Part shown: in pieces, positions 53,416 through 61,881 of the stretch
How positions within the stretch are numbered: the stretch's first letter is position 1
How the letters are laid out: every line of letters starts with the position of its first letter
Assembly: GCF_030818905.1 (NCBI RefSeq)
Contig: NZ_JAUTAZ010000001.1
Location: forward strand, 558,001-622,000
DNA: 64,000 nucleotides
Reading direction: 5' to 3'
Origin: Microbacterium sp. SORGH_AS_0888
Lineage (GTDB): Bacteria > Actinomycetota > Actinomycetes > Actinomycetales > Microbacteriaceae
Notes under the pieces: generated by a model
Seen by the model: only the letters and a program-made list of their open reading frames with translations
Told to the model about the DNA's origin: nothing
The model's database searches: none
Program-made: the position numbers and the translations under genes

Positions 53416-53796
53416 CTACGCCGACTTCTTGGCGGTGACGTCGTCGCCCGCGCCGCGCCGGGCTCGGATGAAGGCGAGTCGCTCCTCGAGAAGCTCTTCG
53501 AGCTCGGGGATCGTACGCCGCTCCAGCAGCATGTCCCAGTGGGTGCGTGCAGCCTTGTCGTCGCTGTGGTCGACGGTCACGGTGGTGTCGCCGATGCGAA
53601 GCACCGCCTCGCCGCCGCACGAGCGGCACTCCCAGGTCTCGGGCGCCTCGGCGTCAGCTGCGAAAGTCAGGGTCGTCTCCTTGGCACACGTGCTGCACAC
53701 GTATGTGCGCTGCGTGCGCTCATGAAGAACGACGCCCTCTTCGCTCTGAAGGCTCTGGGCGCCGAGTCGGATTCCGCGGAGACTGCGGTCTGCCAT
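53416..53796 (-). CDS. rbpA: RNA polymerase-binding protein RbpA
   Basis: RbpA binds RNA polymerase holoenzyme with the principal sigma factor and stabilises the open complex. The 126-residue protein begins with the conserved RGIRLGAQSLQSEEGV, has the zinc ligands C34, C37, C57 and C60, and a helical sigma-interaction region near ERRTIPELEELLEERL. GAGAGGACC precedes the ATG. Its presence fits the single-hexamer -10 promoters found in this window. Confidence 0.96.
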   Translation of the reverse strand: MADRSLRGIRLGAQSLQSEEGVVLHERTQRTYVCSTCAKETTLTFAADAEAPETWECRSCGGEAVLRIGDTTVTVDHSDDKAARTHWDMLLERRTIPELEELLEERLAFIRARRGAGDDVTAKKSA

Positions 53797-53826
53797 TTTG
53801 TGGTCCTCTCGTCGCGTCTGTACTCC

Positions 53827-53832
53827 GGTATA
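53827..53832 (-). promoter_or_regulatory. Candidate -10 box (TATACC) for rbpA
   Basis: A TATACC hexamer on the minus strand lies 30 nt before the ATG, predicting a leader of about 24 nt. Confidence 0.45.
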
Positions 53833-53894
53833 ACGTCACGACCTGTGGGGATCATCCGAGCGCCCAGAAGCCGTGGAGAACTCACAGACGATGC

Positions 53895-54680
53895 TCAGCC
53901 GGCGGCGCCGAGAACATCGAGTGCCAGGTCGGCGCGATCGGTCACGATGCCGTCGACCCCCGCGTCGACGAGCCGCCGCATGTCGTCCGGATCGTTCACC
54001 GTCCAGACGTGGACCTCGACGTCCGCGGCGTGGACGAGCCGCACGAAGCGGGGAGTGAGAATCCTGACCGCGCCCTGCCTCTCCGGCACCTGGACGGCGT
54101 CCACGCCCCGCAGCGCACGTCGGACGGCCGCCGCCGAGCCGACGGCGACGGCTGCCAGGAGGCGGACGATCGTGCGGCTCCCGGCGGAGGTCGCGGGCCG
54201 CATCTCGGGGCGTCCGACCGCCGCCGCGGCCAGGGCGGCGCGACGCCGGGCATCGGAGAAGCTCGTCAGCAGGACGCGCTCGGCGACAGGGGCGACCAGT
54301 CGCCCCGCGGGGAGTGCCGCGTCGGCTGCCTTGACGTCGACGTTGAACCGCGTCTCGGGGAACGCCTCCAGCGCCTGGGCCAGCGTCACCAGCCCGCCCC
54401 GACCGGACATGATCCGCTCGAGCTCGCGCAGGTCGACGTCCCGCAGCCGACGCGGATCCCCGGTCACGCGCCGCAGGTCCTCGTCGTGGAACAGCACCAC
54501 GACGCCGTCCCGCGTCAGATGACAGTCGGACTCGATGTAGTGGACGCCGGCCGCGTGCGCCGCGGCGAGCGCCGCGAAGGAGTTCTCGACCACGCCCGAC
54601 TCGCGCTCGCTCGCGCCGACGAGTCCGCGGTGAGCGAGCACCCGCGGACGGGGCGTGCGTTCGAGATAGGGGTGAGCCAC
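53895..54680 (-). CDS. Glycerophosphodiester phosphodiesterase family protein
   Basis: The 261-residue TIM-barrel protein has the catalytic HRG (H17, R18), the metal ligands E50 and D52 in YIESDCHLTRDG, and FHDEDLRRVTG. It hydrolyses deacylated phospholipids to glycerol-3-phosphate and an alcohol. No signal peptide is seen, so it is cytosolic. GTG 54680 lies 6 nt from TAGGTT. Confidence 0.92.
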   Translation of the reverse strand: MAHPYLERTPRPRVLAHRGLVGASERESGVVENSFAALAAAHAAGVHYIESDCHLTRDGVVVLFHDEDLRRVTGDPRRLRDVDLRELERIMSGRGGLVTLAQALEAFPETRFNVDVKAADAALPAGRLVAPVAERVLLTSFSDARRRAALAAAAVGRPEMRPATSAGSRTIVRLLAAVAVGSAAAVRRALRGVDAVQVPERQGAVRILTPRFVRLVHAADVEVHVWTVNDPDDMRRLVDAGVDGIVTDRADLALDVLGAAG

Positions 54681-54686
54681 GGCGTG

Positions 54687-54692
54687 AACCTA
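54687..54692 (-). promoter_or_regulatory. -10 box (TAGGTT) for the GDPD gene
   Basis: The minus-strand hexamer ends 6 nt before GTG 54680, implying a leaderless transcript. Confidence 0.5.
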
Positions 54693-54716
54693 ACACGCGC
54701 GGGTGACGTGGATTGG

Positions 54717-54722
54717 TAGTGT
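54717..54722 (+). promoter_or_regulatory. Candidate -10 box (TAGTGT) for the SDR gene
   Basis: TAGTGT would give a leader of about 40 nt with AGGAG as ribosome-binding site. Confidence 0.4.
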
Positions 54723-54769
54723 CGTGTGGGCTGTGAACGACGCGGCCCCTTGCAGGATCAGGAGTGCCC

Positions 54770-55540
54770 GTGTCCGATAGTCCCGCCCCGCTCGCCCCCG
54801 GCAGTCTCGCCGGCAAGACCGCTCTCGTGACCGGCTCGTCACGGGGCATCGGCGCCGACACCGCCCGATACCTCGCCCAGGCGGGCGCGGACGTCGTCAT
54901 CAACTACCGCAACAAGGCGCCCCGCGCCGAGAAGCTCGCCACCGAGCTGCGCGCACTCGGCGTTCGCGTGCTCGTCGTCGGCGCCGACCTCACGGACCCC
55001 GCGTCCGTCTCGGCGATGTTCGAGGAGGTCGCCCGCGAGTTCGGCGCGCTCGACATCCTCGTGCTCAACGCCTCGGGCGGCATGGAGAGCGGCATGGCCG
55101 AGGACTACGCGCTGCAGCTGAACCGCGATGCGCAGATCCGCGTGCTCGAGACCGCGCAGCCGCTTCTGCACGATGGCAGCCGCGTGGTGTTCGTCACGAG
55201 CCACCAGGCTCATTTCATCCGCACCGCGCCCACGATGCCCGAGTACGAGCCGGTCGCGCTGTCGAAGCGCGCGGGTGAGGATGCGCTGCGCGAGCGGATC
55301 CCGTCGCTCACCGCGCAGGGCATCGATTTCGTGGTCGTCTCCGGTGACATGATCGAAGGCACGATCACCGCAACGCTGCTCGAGCGGGCGAACCCGGGCG
55401 CGATCTCGGAGCGGCGCGGCGCGGCCGGCAAGCTCTACAACGTCTCGGAGTTCGCCGCCGAGGTCGCGCAGGCCGCGATCGACCCGGTGCCCGCGGACAA
55501 CACGCGACTCGTCGGCGACATCAGCTCGTTCTCCGCGTGA
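54770..55540 (+). CDS. Atypical short-chain dehydrogenase/reductase
   Basis: The 256-residue protein has the Rossmann cofactor loop TGSSRGIGAD and NAS (in LVLNASGG). At the active site the sequence is EYEPVALSKRAGE: the lysine is present but the position four before it, normally tyrosine, is valine, and the nearest tyrosine is three residues earlier. Activity by the standard mechanism is therefore doubtful. I place the start at GTG 54770, 6 nt after AGGAG; GTG 54764 is the alternative. A large hairpin follows the stop. Confidence 0.85.
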   Translation: MSDSPAPLAPGSLAGKTALVTGSSRGIGADTARYLAQAGADVVINYRNKAPRAEKLATELRALGVRVLVVGADLTDPASVSAMFEEVAREFGALDILVLNASGGMESGMAEDYALQLNRDAQIRVLETAQPLLHDGSRVVFVTSHQAHFIRTAPTMPEYEPVALSKRAGEDALRERIPSLTAQGIDFVVVSGDMIEGTITATLLERANPGAISERRGAAGKLYNVSEFAAEVAQAAIDPVPADNTRLVGDISSFSA

Positions 55541-55591
55541 GCGTATGAAGGGAGGGGCCGCACCGTTGGTGCGGCCCCTCCCTTCATACGC
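55541..55591. terminator. Bidirectional terminator between the SDR and HdeD genes
   Basis: Perfect 24-bp arms at 55541-55564 and 55568-55591 begin directly after the SDR stop codon. The outer arms carry GAAGGGAGGGG/CCCCTCCCTTC. Confidence 0.9.
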
Positions 55592-55597
55592 CGATCG

Positions 55598-56152
55598 TCA
55601 GAGCGCCTTGAAGGTGAACGCGCGAACGATCTGGAAGACGCCGAGCACGACGAGCGAGATCCCGAGGATCCACCACAGAACCAGTGCTCCCCACAGCGGC
55701 GAGAAGAGGATGAACAGACCGGCGATGATGCTCAGCGCCGCGAAGAAGATCGTCCCTCCCTTGGCCGACGTGCCGCTGAGGGTCGTCAGGGCGACGACCC
55801 CCTCGACGACCCACATGATGCCGACGAGGATGCCCAGGAAGACGGCGAGCCACACCGCCGTCGCGCCGAGGTTCGCGAAGGCGACGACTCCGGCGATGAC
55901 GAACAAGACGCCCAGGATGATGTGGCCGACCCGAGACCATCCGCCCATCGAGGTGGAGAAGATCCCGAGCGCGGCGTAGACGAGACCCGCGGCGATCGCG
56001 TACACGGCGATGATCGCCGCGACGACCACCGCGGTCTTGCCGGGCCAGACGAGGATGAGGACTCCGACGATCAGGGCGATGACGCCACCGATGCCGAATG
56101 CGGTCCTGATGGTGTTGACGGCGAGCTTCTCGCCGGAGGTGGTGTCGGACAT
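55598..56152 (-). CDS. HdeD-family (DUF308) membrane protein
   Basis: The 184-residue protein has six hydrophobic helices in three repeated pairs, the DUF308/HdeD pattern, with GVLILVWPGKTAVVVAAIIAVY typical of the first pair. HdeD protects enterobacteria from acid, but the role of the actinobacterial members is unknown. AGAAAGG precedes the ATG. The next gene upstream on this strand is dps, so a stress role is possible. Confidence 0.9.
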   Translation of the reverse strand: MSDTTSGEKLAVNTIRTAFGIGGVIALIVGVLILVWPGKTAVVVAAIIAVYAIAAGLVYAALGIFSTSMGGWSRVGHIILGVLFVIAGVVAFANLGATAVWLAVFLGILVGIMWVVEGVVALTTLSGTSAKGGTIFFAALSIIAGLFILFSPLWGALVLWWILGISLVVLGVFQIVRAFTFKAL

Positions 56153-56191
56153 GAGCTGTCCTTTCTGTGAAATACCTGGGAAGGCATCTCC

Positions 56192-56197
56192 AGACTA
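56192..56197 (-). promoter_or_regulatory. Candidate -10 box (TAGTCT) for the HdeD gene
   Basis: The minus-strand hexamer is 39 nt from the ATG and lies downstream of dps. Confidence 0.4.
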
Positions 56198-56237
56198 GCG
56201 TCGCGCGGGGGAGAGGGCACCAGGAAACGCGCGAAGA

Positions 56238-56272
56238 GCCCCGTCCCGCACCTGCTCGACGCGAGACGGGGC
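56238..56272 (-). terminator. Possible terminator after dps
   Basis: GCCCCGTC (56238-56245) can pair with GACGGGGC (56265-56272) around a 19-nt loop, just downstream of the dps stop. It is weaker than the other terminators in the window. Confidence 0.45.
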
Positions 56273-56279
56273 ACAGCCC

Positions 56280-56850
56280 TCAGCTCTTGCGCGGCACCCG
56301 GTTCTCGGCGCTCACCATCCACGAGAGCTGCTCAAGCCGCTCGAGGATCGCATGCAGGATGTCGGCGCTCGTCGGGTCCTCGTCGTCGACGGCGTCGTGA
56401 ACCTCGCGGCACGTGCCCGCGACGTCGTCGATGCGCTCCGTGATGAGGTCGATCACCTCCGTCGTCGCGATCTCGCCCCTGGGGGAACTCGGGCAGGGTC
56501 GTGGTCTCGGCGACCACATCGCTCCTGCCGTCGGGCAGGGCGTGGAGCGAACGCATCCGCTCGGCCACCGTGTCGGAGAACTCTCGCGCGGCCTCGATGA
56601 TCTCGTCGAGCTGCAGATGCGTGTCTCGGAAGTTCGTGCCCACGACGTTCCAGTGCGCCTGCTTGCCCTGGAGCGACAGCTCGATGAGGTCGACGAGAAC
56701 CCGCTGCAGGTTCTCGCTCAGCTCGGCCGACGCGGTGAAACCGCGCTCGGCGTTCTGATCCTTCGTCAGCTGGGCACCCTCGCCGCCGCGGGCAGGACGG
56801 CGACGGTTGCGAGTGGCGGCGGGCTTGGCGGTCGGGGTCTTGGTGGCCAC
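56280..56850 (-). pseudogene. dps: Dps-type ferritin, frame-disrupted
   Basis: The protein starts at GTG 56850 after AAGGAG. It has a basic, Ala/Thr-rich DNA-binding N-terminus, then the ferroxidase residues of [23 protein letters not shown]. After TTC at 56487-56485 the written frame fails. Removing one base from the C run (56481-56485 on the minus strand) restores [19 protein letters not shown] and [18 protein letters not shown] to the stop at 56280, giving 189 residues. All conserved blocks are then present. Dps stores iron and shields DNA; its full conservation makes recent breakage or a sequence error likely. Confidence 0.85.
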
Positions 56851-56884
56851 AACGGACTCCTTCTTCTCTGAGGTGATGCGATCC

Positions 56885-56890
56885 ACGGTA
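56885..56890 (-). promoter_or_regulatory. Candidate -10 box (TACCGT) for dps
   Basis: The minus-strand hexamer is 34 nt before GTG 56850 and predicts a leader of about 28 nt. Confidence 0.4.
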
Positions 56891-57001
56891 GGAAGCCGCG
56901 CCGCTCCGCGCCGCGGGATTGCCCGCCGACGCACGGGGTGGTAGACCCGGCTGTGGCGGCGGCGCCGTCCGGCGTCGATCTCGACGCGGGCTGACCGACG
57001 A

Positions 57002-58036
57002 TCAGGCCCGTACGCCGCGCCGCAGGGCGAAGCGGAGCGATGGCACGAGAGACTCTCGCCGCAGCGTGGCTGCGGCGAGAAGCAGCAACAGCAGAACCGC
57101 GCCTCGGAGCAGCCCCTGCCAGTAGAACGAGAGCCCGACCAGCACCATCCCGTTGTTGAGCAGTCCGAAGATGAGGACGCCGATGGCCGTCCCGAGCACC
57201 GTGGGGCGACCCGTGCGGCTCAGGGTCGCGCCGATGAACACCGCCCCGATCGCGTCCAGCACGTAGAGCTGCCCACCGGCGGGGGAGTATCCATAGCTCC
57301 GCGAGGCGAGCACGACGCCGGCGAATGCCGCGATGAGGGCGGCGAGCAGGTACGCCGACGCCAGGCTCGCCGAGGTCCTGCGGCCGGCGATCCGGGTGGC
57401 GGTCGGCTGCTCGCCTCCCGCAGTGAGCACTCGGCCCCACCGTGTGCGATCGAGCAGGAGCCACGCGCCGACCCCGATCAGCACGGCCGCGAGCACCGGC
57501 ACCGTGATCCCGGCGACGCTCGCGTTCCCGAGCGCAGCGAAGGCGTCCGGCGTCCGCTGACGCAGCAGCGCGATCGGCGCACCGCCGTCTGTGAGCAGTT
57601 GCTGGACGCTCGTGCCGATGAACCAGACGCTGAGCGTCGCGAGGAAGGCGCGAATGCGCAGCGCCACGATGAGGAAGGCGTTCGCGACCCCGACCAGCAG
57701 ACCGAAGGCGAGTCCCCCCAGCAGCGCGAACCACGCGACGTAGCCCTGCGAGATGAGCGACGCGGACGCGAGCGCCGCGAGATCGATCGCCACGCCGACC
57801 GACAGATCGATCCCGCCCGCGCGCACGACGATCGTCATCGCGGTCGCCGCCATGAACAGGATCGCCGACGCGCTGGCCACGCTGAGGAGATTGCCGGGCG
57901 CGAGGTACCCGGGTGCGAGCGTCGCGAAGACGATCACGATGAGCACGACCGTGGCGGGTGCAAGGAAACGCACCACCGTGCCGTCCGCGCCCGCGAGACG
58001 CACCGTGGCCCGCGCCGTCTGGACCGCCTGAGTCAC
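57002..58036 (-). CDS. Ribose-type ABC sugar permease, second subunit
   Basis: The 344-residue RbsC/AraH-like permease has about nine helices and the motifs [18 protein letters not shown] and [23 protein letters not shown]. It is the last gene of an operon reading lipoprotein - ATPase - permease - permease on the minus strand. The start is GTG 58036, in a GTGA overlap with the other permease. The sugar is not predictable from sequence. Confidence 0.93.
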   Translation of the reverse strand: MTQAVQTARATVRLAGADGTVVRFLAPATVVLIVIVFATLAPGYLAPGNLLSVASASAILFMAATAMTIVVRAGGIDLSVGVAIDLAALASASLISQGYVAWFALLGGLAFGLLVGVANAFLIVALRIRAFLATLSVWFIGTSVQQLLTDGGAPIALLRQRTPDAFAALGNASVAGITVPVLAAVLIGVGAWLLLDRTRWGRVLTAGGEQPTATRIAGRRTSASLASAYLLAALIAAFAGVVLASRSYGYSPAGGQLYVLDAIGAVFIGATLSRTGRPTVLGTAIGVLIFGLLNNGMVLVGLSFYWQGLLRGAVLLLLLLAAATLRRESLVPSLRFALRRGVRA

Positions 58037-59058
58037 CGTCGGACTCCCTTCTCCCGCACGGCGGCGAGCGCGAGCACCAAGAGGATGAGGATGCCCTTGA
58101 TGGCACCGACCCACTGGCTGCCGACGCCGAGCAGCGTGAAACCGTTGCCGAGCGCCGCGACGAACACCGCGGCGAGGAGGGTTCCGCCGATCGTCACCAC
58201 GAAGCGCCGGGAGAACACGACCGACAGGTACGCGGTGATGATGATGTCGAGGAGGATCTGGGATCCGATCCCGGGGACCGCCGCCGCGAGCCGGGCGGCC
58301 AGGAGCACCCCCGCGACACCGGCGAACAGCCCCGAGACGACGTAGCTGCCGGCGATGTAGCGCCAGACCGGGACACCCGCGACCCTCGCGGCCGTCGGGT
58401 TCTGACCCACCGCGTAGCTCCGCACGCCCCACGGGGAACGTGACACCGCCAGGCCTGCGAGGACAGCGACCAGCGCCAGAACCACGACCGGCGCGGGGAT
58501 GCCGAGCACGGCGCCGTCGCGGAGTGCGACGAACAGCGGGTCGTCGACGGGGATCTTGACGTTGTTCGTCGTCAGGAACACGACGCTGGCGACGATGCCG
58601 CCGCTGGCGAGGGTCGCGAGCAACGGCCGCACCCCCAGCACCACGGTCAGCCCGTTCACGGCGCCGAAGCCGAGCGTGACCAGGAGCGCCAGGAGGATGG
58701 CGACGGGCGCCCCCGTCCCCGCCGCGAGCGCCAGTGCCGCCACGACGCCGGCGAGGCCCACGAGCGGTCCGCTGGACAGATCGATGCCGCCGCGGATGAC
58801 GTCATCCCCGCCGGTGATGATGACGACCGCCAGACCGAAGCCGGCGATGGCCGGGACCGCGGCCTGGACCAGCACCGTGAACAGATTGTCGGGGGTGGCG
58901 AAGATCGGTGACGCCAGGCTGAACACGACGATCTCCGCGACGACGACGAGATAGCCGACGAAGGCCAGGGCGCCGATGCCGCGTCGACGCGGCTTTCGAG
59001 CGGCCACGGCGTCGGTGATGCGCTGCGCGTCGGCCTGCGGGGGAGCGGTGAGCGTCAT
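58033..59058 (-). CDS. Ribose-type ABC sugar permease, first subunit
   Basis: The 341-residue permease has GGIDLSSGPLVGLAGVVAAL and the family C-terminal half. It forms a heterodimer with the second permease. The ATG at 59058 overlaps the ATPase stop, and its stop overlaps the next GTG. The pair of non-identical permeases is common in YtfT/YjfF-like importers. Confidence 0.93.
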   Translation of the reverse strand: MTLTAPPQADAQRITDAVAARKPRRRGIGALAFVGYLVVVAEIVVFSLASPIFATPDNLFTVLVQAAVPAIAGFGLAVVIITGGDDVIRGGIDLSSGPLVGLAGVVAALALAAGTGAPVAILLALLVTLGFGAVNGLTVVLGVRPLLATLASGGIVASVVFLTTNNVKIPVDDPLFVALRDGAVLGIPAPVVVLALVAVLAGLAVSRSPWGVRSYAVGQNPTAARVAGVPVWRYIAGSYVVSGLFAGVAGVLLAARLAAAVPGIGSQILLDIIITAYLSVVFSRRFVVTIGGTLLAAVFVAALGNGFTLLGVGSQWVGAIKGILILLVLALAAVREKGVRR

Positions 59059-60620
59059 GACGCGACTCCGATCGGGTCGAGTGCGGGACGCGGCTCCTCA
59101 TCGATCCGCGCGTCCGCGGCGAGCTCGAGCACGCGATCGCTCGTGAGGTCCGCGCCGCTGAGCTCCGCGCGCACTCGTCCCCGGTGGAGCACGATCGCAC
59201 GGTCCGCGAGTCCCACGAGCTCCTCGAGATCGAGCGTCACGAGCAGGACGGCTGCGCCGTTCGCGACGAGCTCGTTGATCCGGGCGTAGATGGCGGCACG
59301 ACTGCCGATGTCGACGCCGGCCGTCGGCTGGTCCAGCACGAACACCTGGGCCCGCGCCGCGAGCCACTTGCCGAGCACGACCTTCTGCTGATTGCCGCCG
59401 GACAGCGTGCCGACGACCGCCTCCGGACGGGGCGGACGGATGTCGAGGGTCGCGATCTGCTCCTCCGCCAGTGCGCGGTCGCGCGCACGCAGCGGGATGA
59501 CACCACCGAGGCTGATCCGGGCCAGCGCCGCCAGCGAGAGGTTCTCGCGCACCGTGTGGCGGACGAGCACGCCATCCCTGCGACGGTCGCTCGGCACGTA
59601 GGCGCCGCCGGCGGCCACGAAGGCGCGCGGGCTCCGGACACGTCTGCCCGCCGTCTCGACGATGCCGGCGCGGGGCACGACAGCGGTGATCGCGTCGGCG
59701 AGCACCTCGACGCCGGAGCCGACGAGGCCCGTGACGCCGACGACCTCGCCGGGGCGCACCTCGAGCGTCACGCCATCGAGGGCGCCCGGGAGGACGAGGC
59801 CGTTCACCCGAAGCGCGGGAGCCACATCGGGCGCGATCGTGCGGGTCCGGCGACTCCCGAACTCCTCGACCTCTCGGCCCACCATGAGGTGCACGACGTC
59901 GTCGAGCGTGCCGGCACGCAGATCGACCTCGCCGGACACCGCACCGTTGCGCAGCACGACGGCACGCGACGCGATCTGCCGCACCTCCTGGAGGTAGTGC
60001 GAGATGTAGATGACCGCGACATCCTTCTCCTGCAGCCGACGGATCGCGGCGAACAACAGCTCGACCTCCTCCGCGGCGAGAGGAGCGGTCGGCTCGTCGA
60101 GCACGAGGACGCGCGGCTCGCGAAGGAGCGCCCGCGCGATCTGGAGCAGCTGCTGCTCCGCGACCGTGAGCTCGTCGACGAGGGTGTCGCCGCGCAGGTC
60201 GAGACCGACGAGCTCGCGCAGGAGGCTCTCGGCAGCACGGCGACGCCGCCCTGACGACAGCAGCAGCCCGCGCTCGCGGCCCAGGAAGAGCTGCTCCGCC
60301 ACGGTCAGTCGCCCCGCCAGATGACGGTCCTGGTGCACCACCTGGACGCCGAGCGCCTCCGCGTCGCCGGGGGAGTGCACGGCGACCGCGCGCCCGTCGA
60401 GCTCGATCGTCCCGGCATCCGCGCTGTACAGCCCGCTCAGGATCTTGATGAGCGTCGACTTGCCGGCACCGTTCTCGCCCACGAGCGCCACGACCTCGCC
60501 GTGCGCAAGCTCGAGGTCCACCCCGCGGAGCACCGGCACGCCGGCGAACGCCTTCTCGATGCCTCGCATCGAGAGCGCCCGCCGGCGTGGCGTCGGCTGG
60601 CCTGCCGACGAGTCAGCCAC
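59055..60620 (-). CDS. Ribose-type ABC sugar ATPase (RbsA/MglA-like)
   Basis: The 521-residue protein has two ABC domains. The first has Walker A GENGAGKST (48-56), signature LTVAEQQLLQIARAL and LVLDEPTAPL. The second has the degenerate Walker A GVTGLVGSG and signature LSGGNQQKVVLGKW, the usual asymmetric layout. Its end overlaps the permease ATG and its beginning overlaps the lipoprotein 3' end by 8 bp, so the whole set is one transcript. Confidence 0.94.
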   Translation of the reverse strand: MADSSAGQPTPRRRALSMRGIEKAFAGVPVLRGVDLELAHGEVVALVGENGAGKSTLIKILSGLYSADAGTIELDGRAVAVHSPGDAEALGVQVVHQDRHLAGRLTVAEQLFLGRERGLLLSSGRRRRAAESLLRELVGLDLRGDTLVDELTVAEQQLLQIARALLREPRVLVLDEPTAPLAAEEVELLFAAIRRLQEKDVAVIYISHYLQEVRQIASRAVVLRNGAVSGEVDLRAGTLDDVVHLMVGREVEEFGSRRTRTIAPDVAPALRVNGLVLPGALDGVTLEVRPGEVVGVTGLVGSGVEVLADAITAVVPRAGIVETAGRRVRSPRAFVAAGGAYVPSDRRRDGVLVRHTVRENLSLAALARISLGGVIPLRARDRALAEEQIATLDIRPPRPEAVVGTLSGGNQQKVVLGKWLAARAQVFVLDQPTAGVDIGSRAAIYARINELVANGAAVLLVTLDLEELVGLADRAIVLHRGRVRAELSGADLTSDRVLELAADARIDEEPRPALDPIGVAS

Positions 60621-61647
60621 CGAGACCCAGCTCCGCGATCTTCTCGGACACGTTCTGCTTGGTGATGAGGACCGGAGCGAAGTAGGTCGTGGGAGTGACC
60701 TTGTCGCTCTGACCGCCCAGGTAACGCGCCACGTTGTCGGCCGACCCGGCGCCGATCGCCGCGTTCTGCTGTGCGATCGTCGCCGTGTAGGACGAGGTCG
60801 GGTCGGAGATCAGGTCGAGCGCACCCTTGTCCGCGTCCACGCCGTAGATCTTGATCTCCGAGCGGCCGGCCGCATCCACCGCCTGGGCGGCGCCGATCTC
60901 GGGCTGGTCCCAGCACGACCAGATCGCCGAGATGTCGCCCTTCGGATACCGGGTGAGCGCATCCGTGATCTGCTGCTTCGCGTCCTCGACGGTGCCCTCG
61001 TACTTGTCCTGGAGCTCGGGCTGGATCAACTGGATCTGGGGGTAGTCGTTGAGCACGAGCTTCAGCTCGTCATAGCGGATGCGGCAGGGAGCGACGCCCG
61101 GGAAGCCGTTGAAGACGAGGATCCGGCCCTTGCCGCCGATGTCCTCGGCGATCGTCCGGGCGAGCGTCGAGCCGATCTGCCAGTTGTCGCTCGTGACGTT
61201 GTTGACCGAGTACTCGGACACGTTGTCGATCGTGAACAGCGGGATGCCCGCGTCGTGGACCTTCTGCAGGACGGGGGCGAGCGTCGTCGCATCGCCGAGG
61301 ATGACGATGATCGCGTCGGGCTTCTGAGCGATGAGGTTCTCGATGTCGGCGACGTGCTTGTCGTCCTTCGCCTCGGCCTGCGTCGCGACCACCTTGCCGC
61401 CGAGGGCGGTCACGCGGTCCTGGACCGACTGGTACACGATGCGCGAGAAGTCGTGGACGATGTCCTTGGCCGCGACCCCCACGGTCTTGCCTTCGAGGCT
61501 CGGGACGTCGGCCGCGACCGCGGCGGTGGCCGCGGCGGCCGGCTCGGCCGTCGACGAGCCCTCTTTGAGGGTGCAGCCGGTCAGGGCCAGCGCCGACGCC
61601 GTGAGCACGGAGATCGCGGCGGTGAGGATCGTGAGACGACGTCGCAT
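60613..61647 (-). CDS. Ribose-type sugar-binding lipoprotein
   Basis: The 344-residue lipoprotein has a signal with lipobox LTGC (C25) and a type I periplasmic-binding fold of the RbsB class, with DAIIVILGDATTLAPVLQKVHD. A Pro/Ala-rich spacer follows the lipidated cysteine. The start is ATG 61647, with AAAAGG upstream. It is the first gene of the operon, as usual for such importers. The ligand is not predictable. Confidence 0.93.
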   Translation of the reverse strand: MRRRLTILTAAISVLTASALALTGCTLKEGSSTAEPAAAATAAVAADVPSLEGKTVGVAAKDIVHDFSRIVYQSVQDRVTALGGKVVATQAEAKDDKHVADIENLIAQKPDAIIVILGDATTLAPVLQKVHDAGIPLFTIDNVSEYSVNNVTSDNWQIGSTLARTIAEDIGGKGRILVFNGFPGVAPCRIRYDELKLVLNDYPQIQLIQPELQDKYEGTVEDAKQQITDALTRYPKGDISAIWSCWDQPEIGAAQAVDAAGRSEIKIYGVDADKGALDLISDPTSSYTATIAQQNAAIGAGSADNVARYLGGQSDKVTPTTYFAPVLITKQNVSEKIAELGLGG

Positions 61648-61683
61648 GGGGCAGTACCTTTTCGGTGAACGCAGAAGGGAACG

Positions 61684-61702
61684 GCGTGACGGACCGTCAC
61701 GC
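61684..61702. promoter_or_regulatory. 19-bp palindrome, candidate operator of the sugar operon
   Basis: GCGTGACGGACCGTCACGC is a perfect palindrome with 9-bp arms around a central A. It lies between the divergent lipoprotein and transglutaminase-like genes, just downstream of the lipoprotein's likely start site. Repressors of the LacI or ROK type often bind such sites. No regulator gene is adjacent. Confidence 0.6.
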
Positions 61703-61719
61703 ACAGTGGTGCGGCTCAG

Positions 61720-61725
61720 ATGCTA
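61720..61725 (-). promoter_or_regulatory. Candidate -10 box (TAGCAT) for the sugar operon
   Basis: The minus-strand hexamer lies 18 nt upstream of the palindrome at 61684-61702, so a bound repressor would block the initially transcribed region. Confidence 0.4.
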
Positions 61726-61869
61726 GTGAGCCGGTTCTCGCCCCGACGAACGCGTGACGAGTCGTTTCCCTGTGTTCCGCCGTATGACGCGGCGAGCACC
61801 ACAGGGCGCCTCGGAACCGATATAACGCTCCTGCACCGCCACCTTCGAGGGCCGCGCCCCGGCCGCAGG

Positions 61870-61875
61870 CAGACT
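61870..61875 (+). promoter_or_regulatory. Weak -10 box (CAGACT) for the transglutaminase-like gene
   Basis: CAGACT ends 6 nt before ATG 61882. It resembles the leaderless boxes but has C for the first T. Confidence 0.35.
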
Positions 61876-61881
61876 GGGCAT

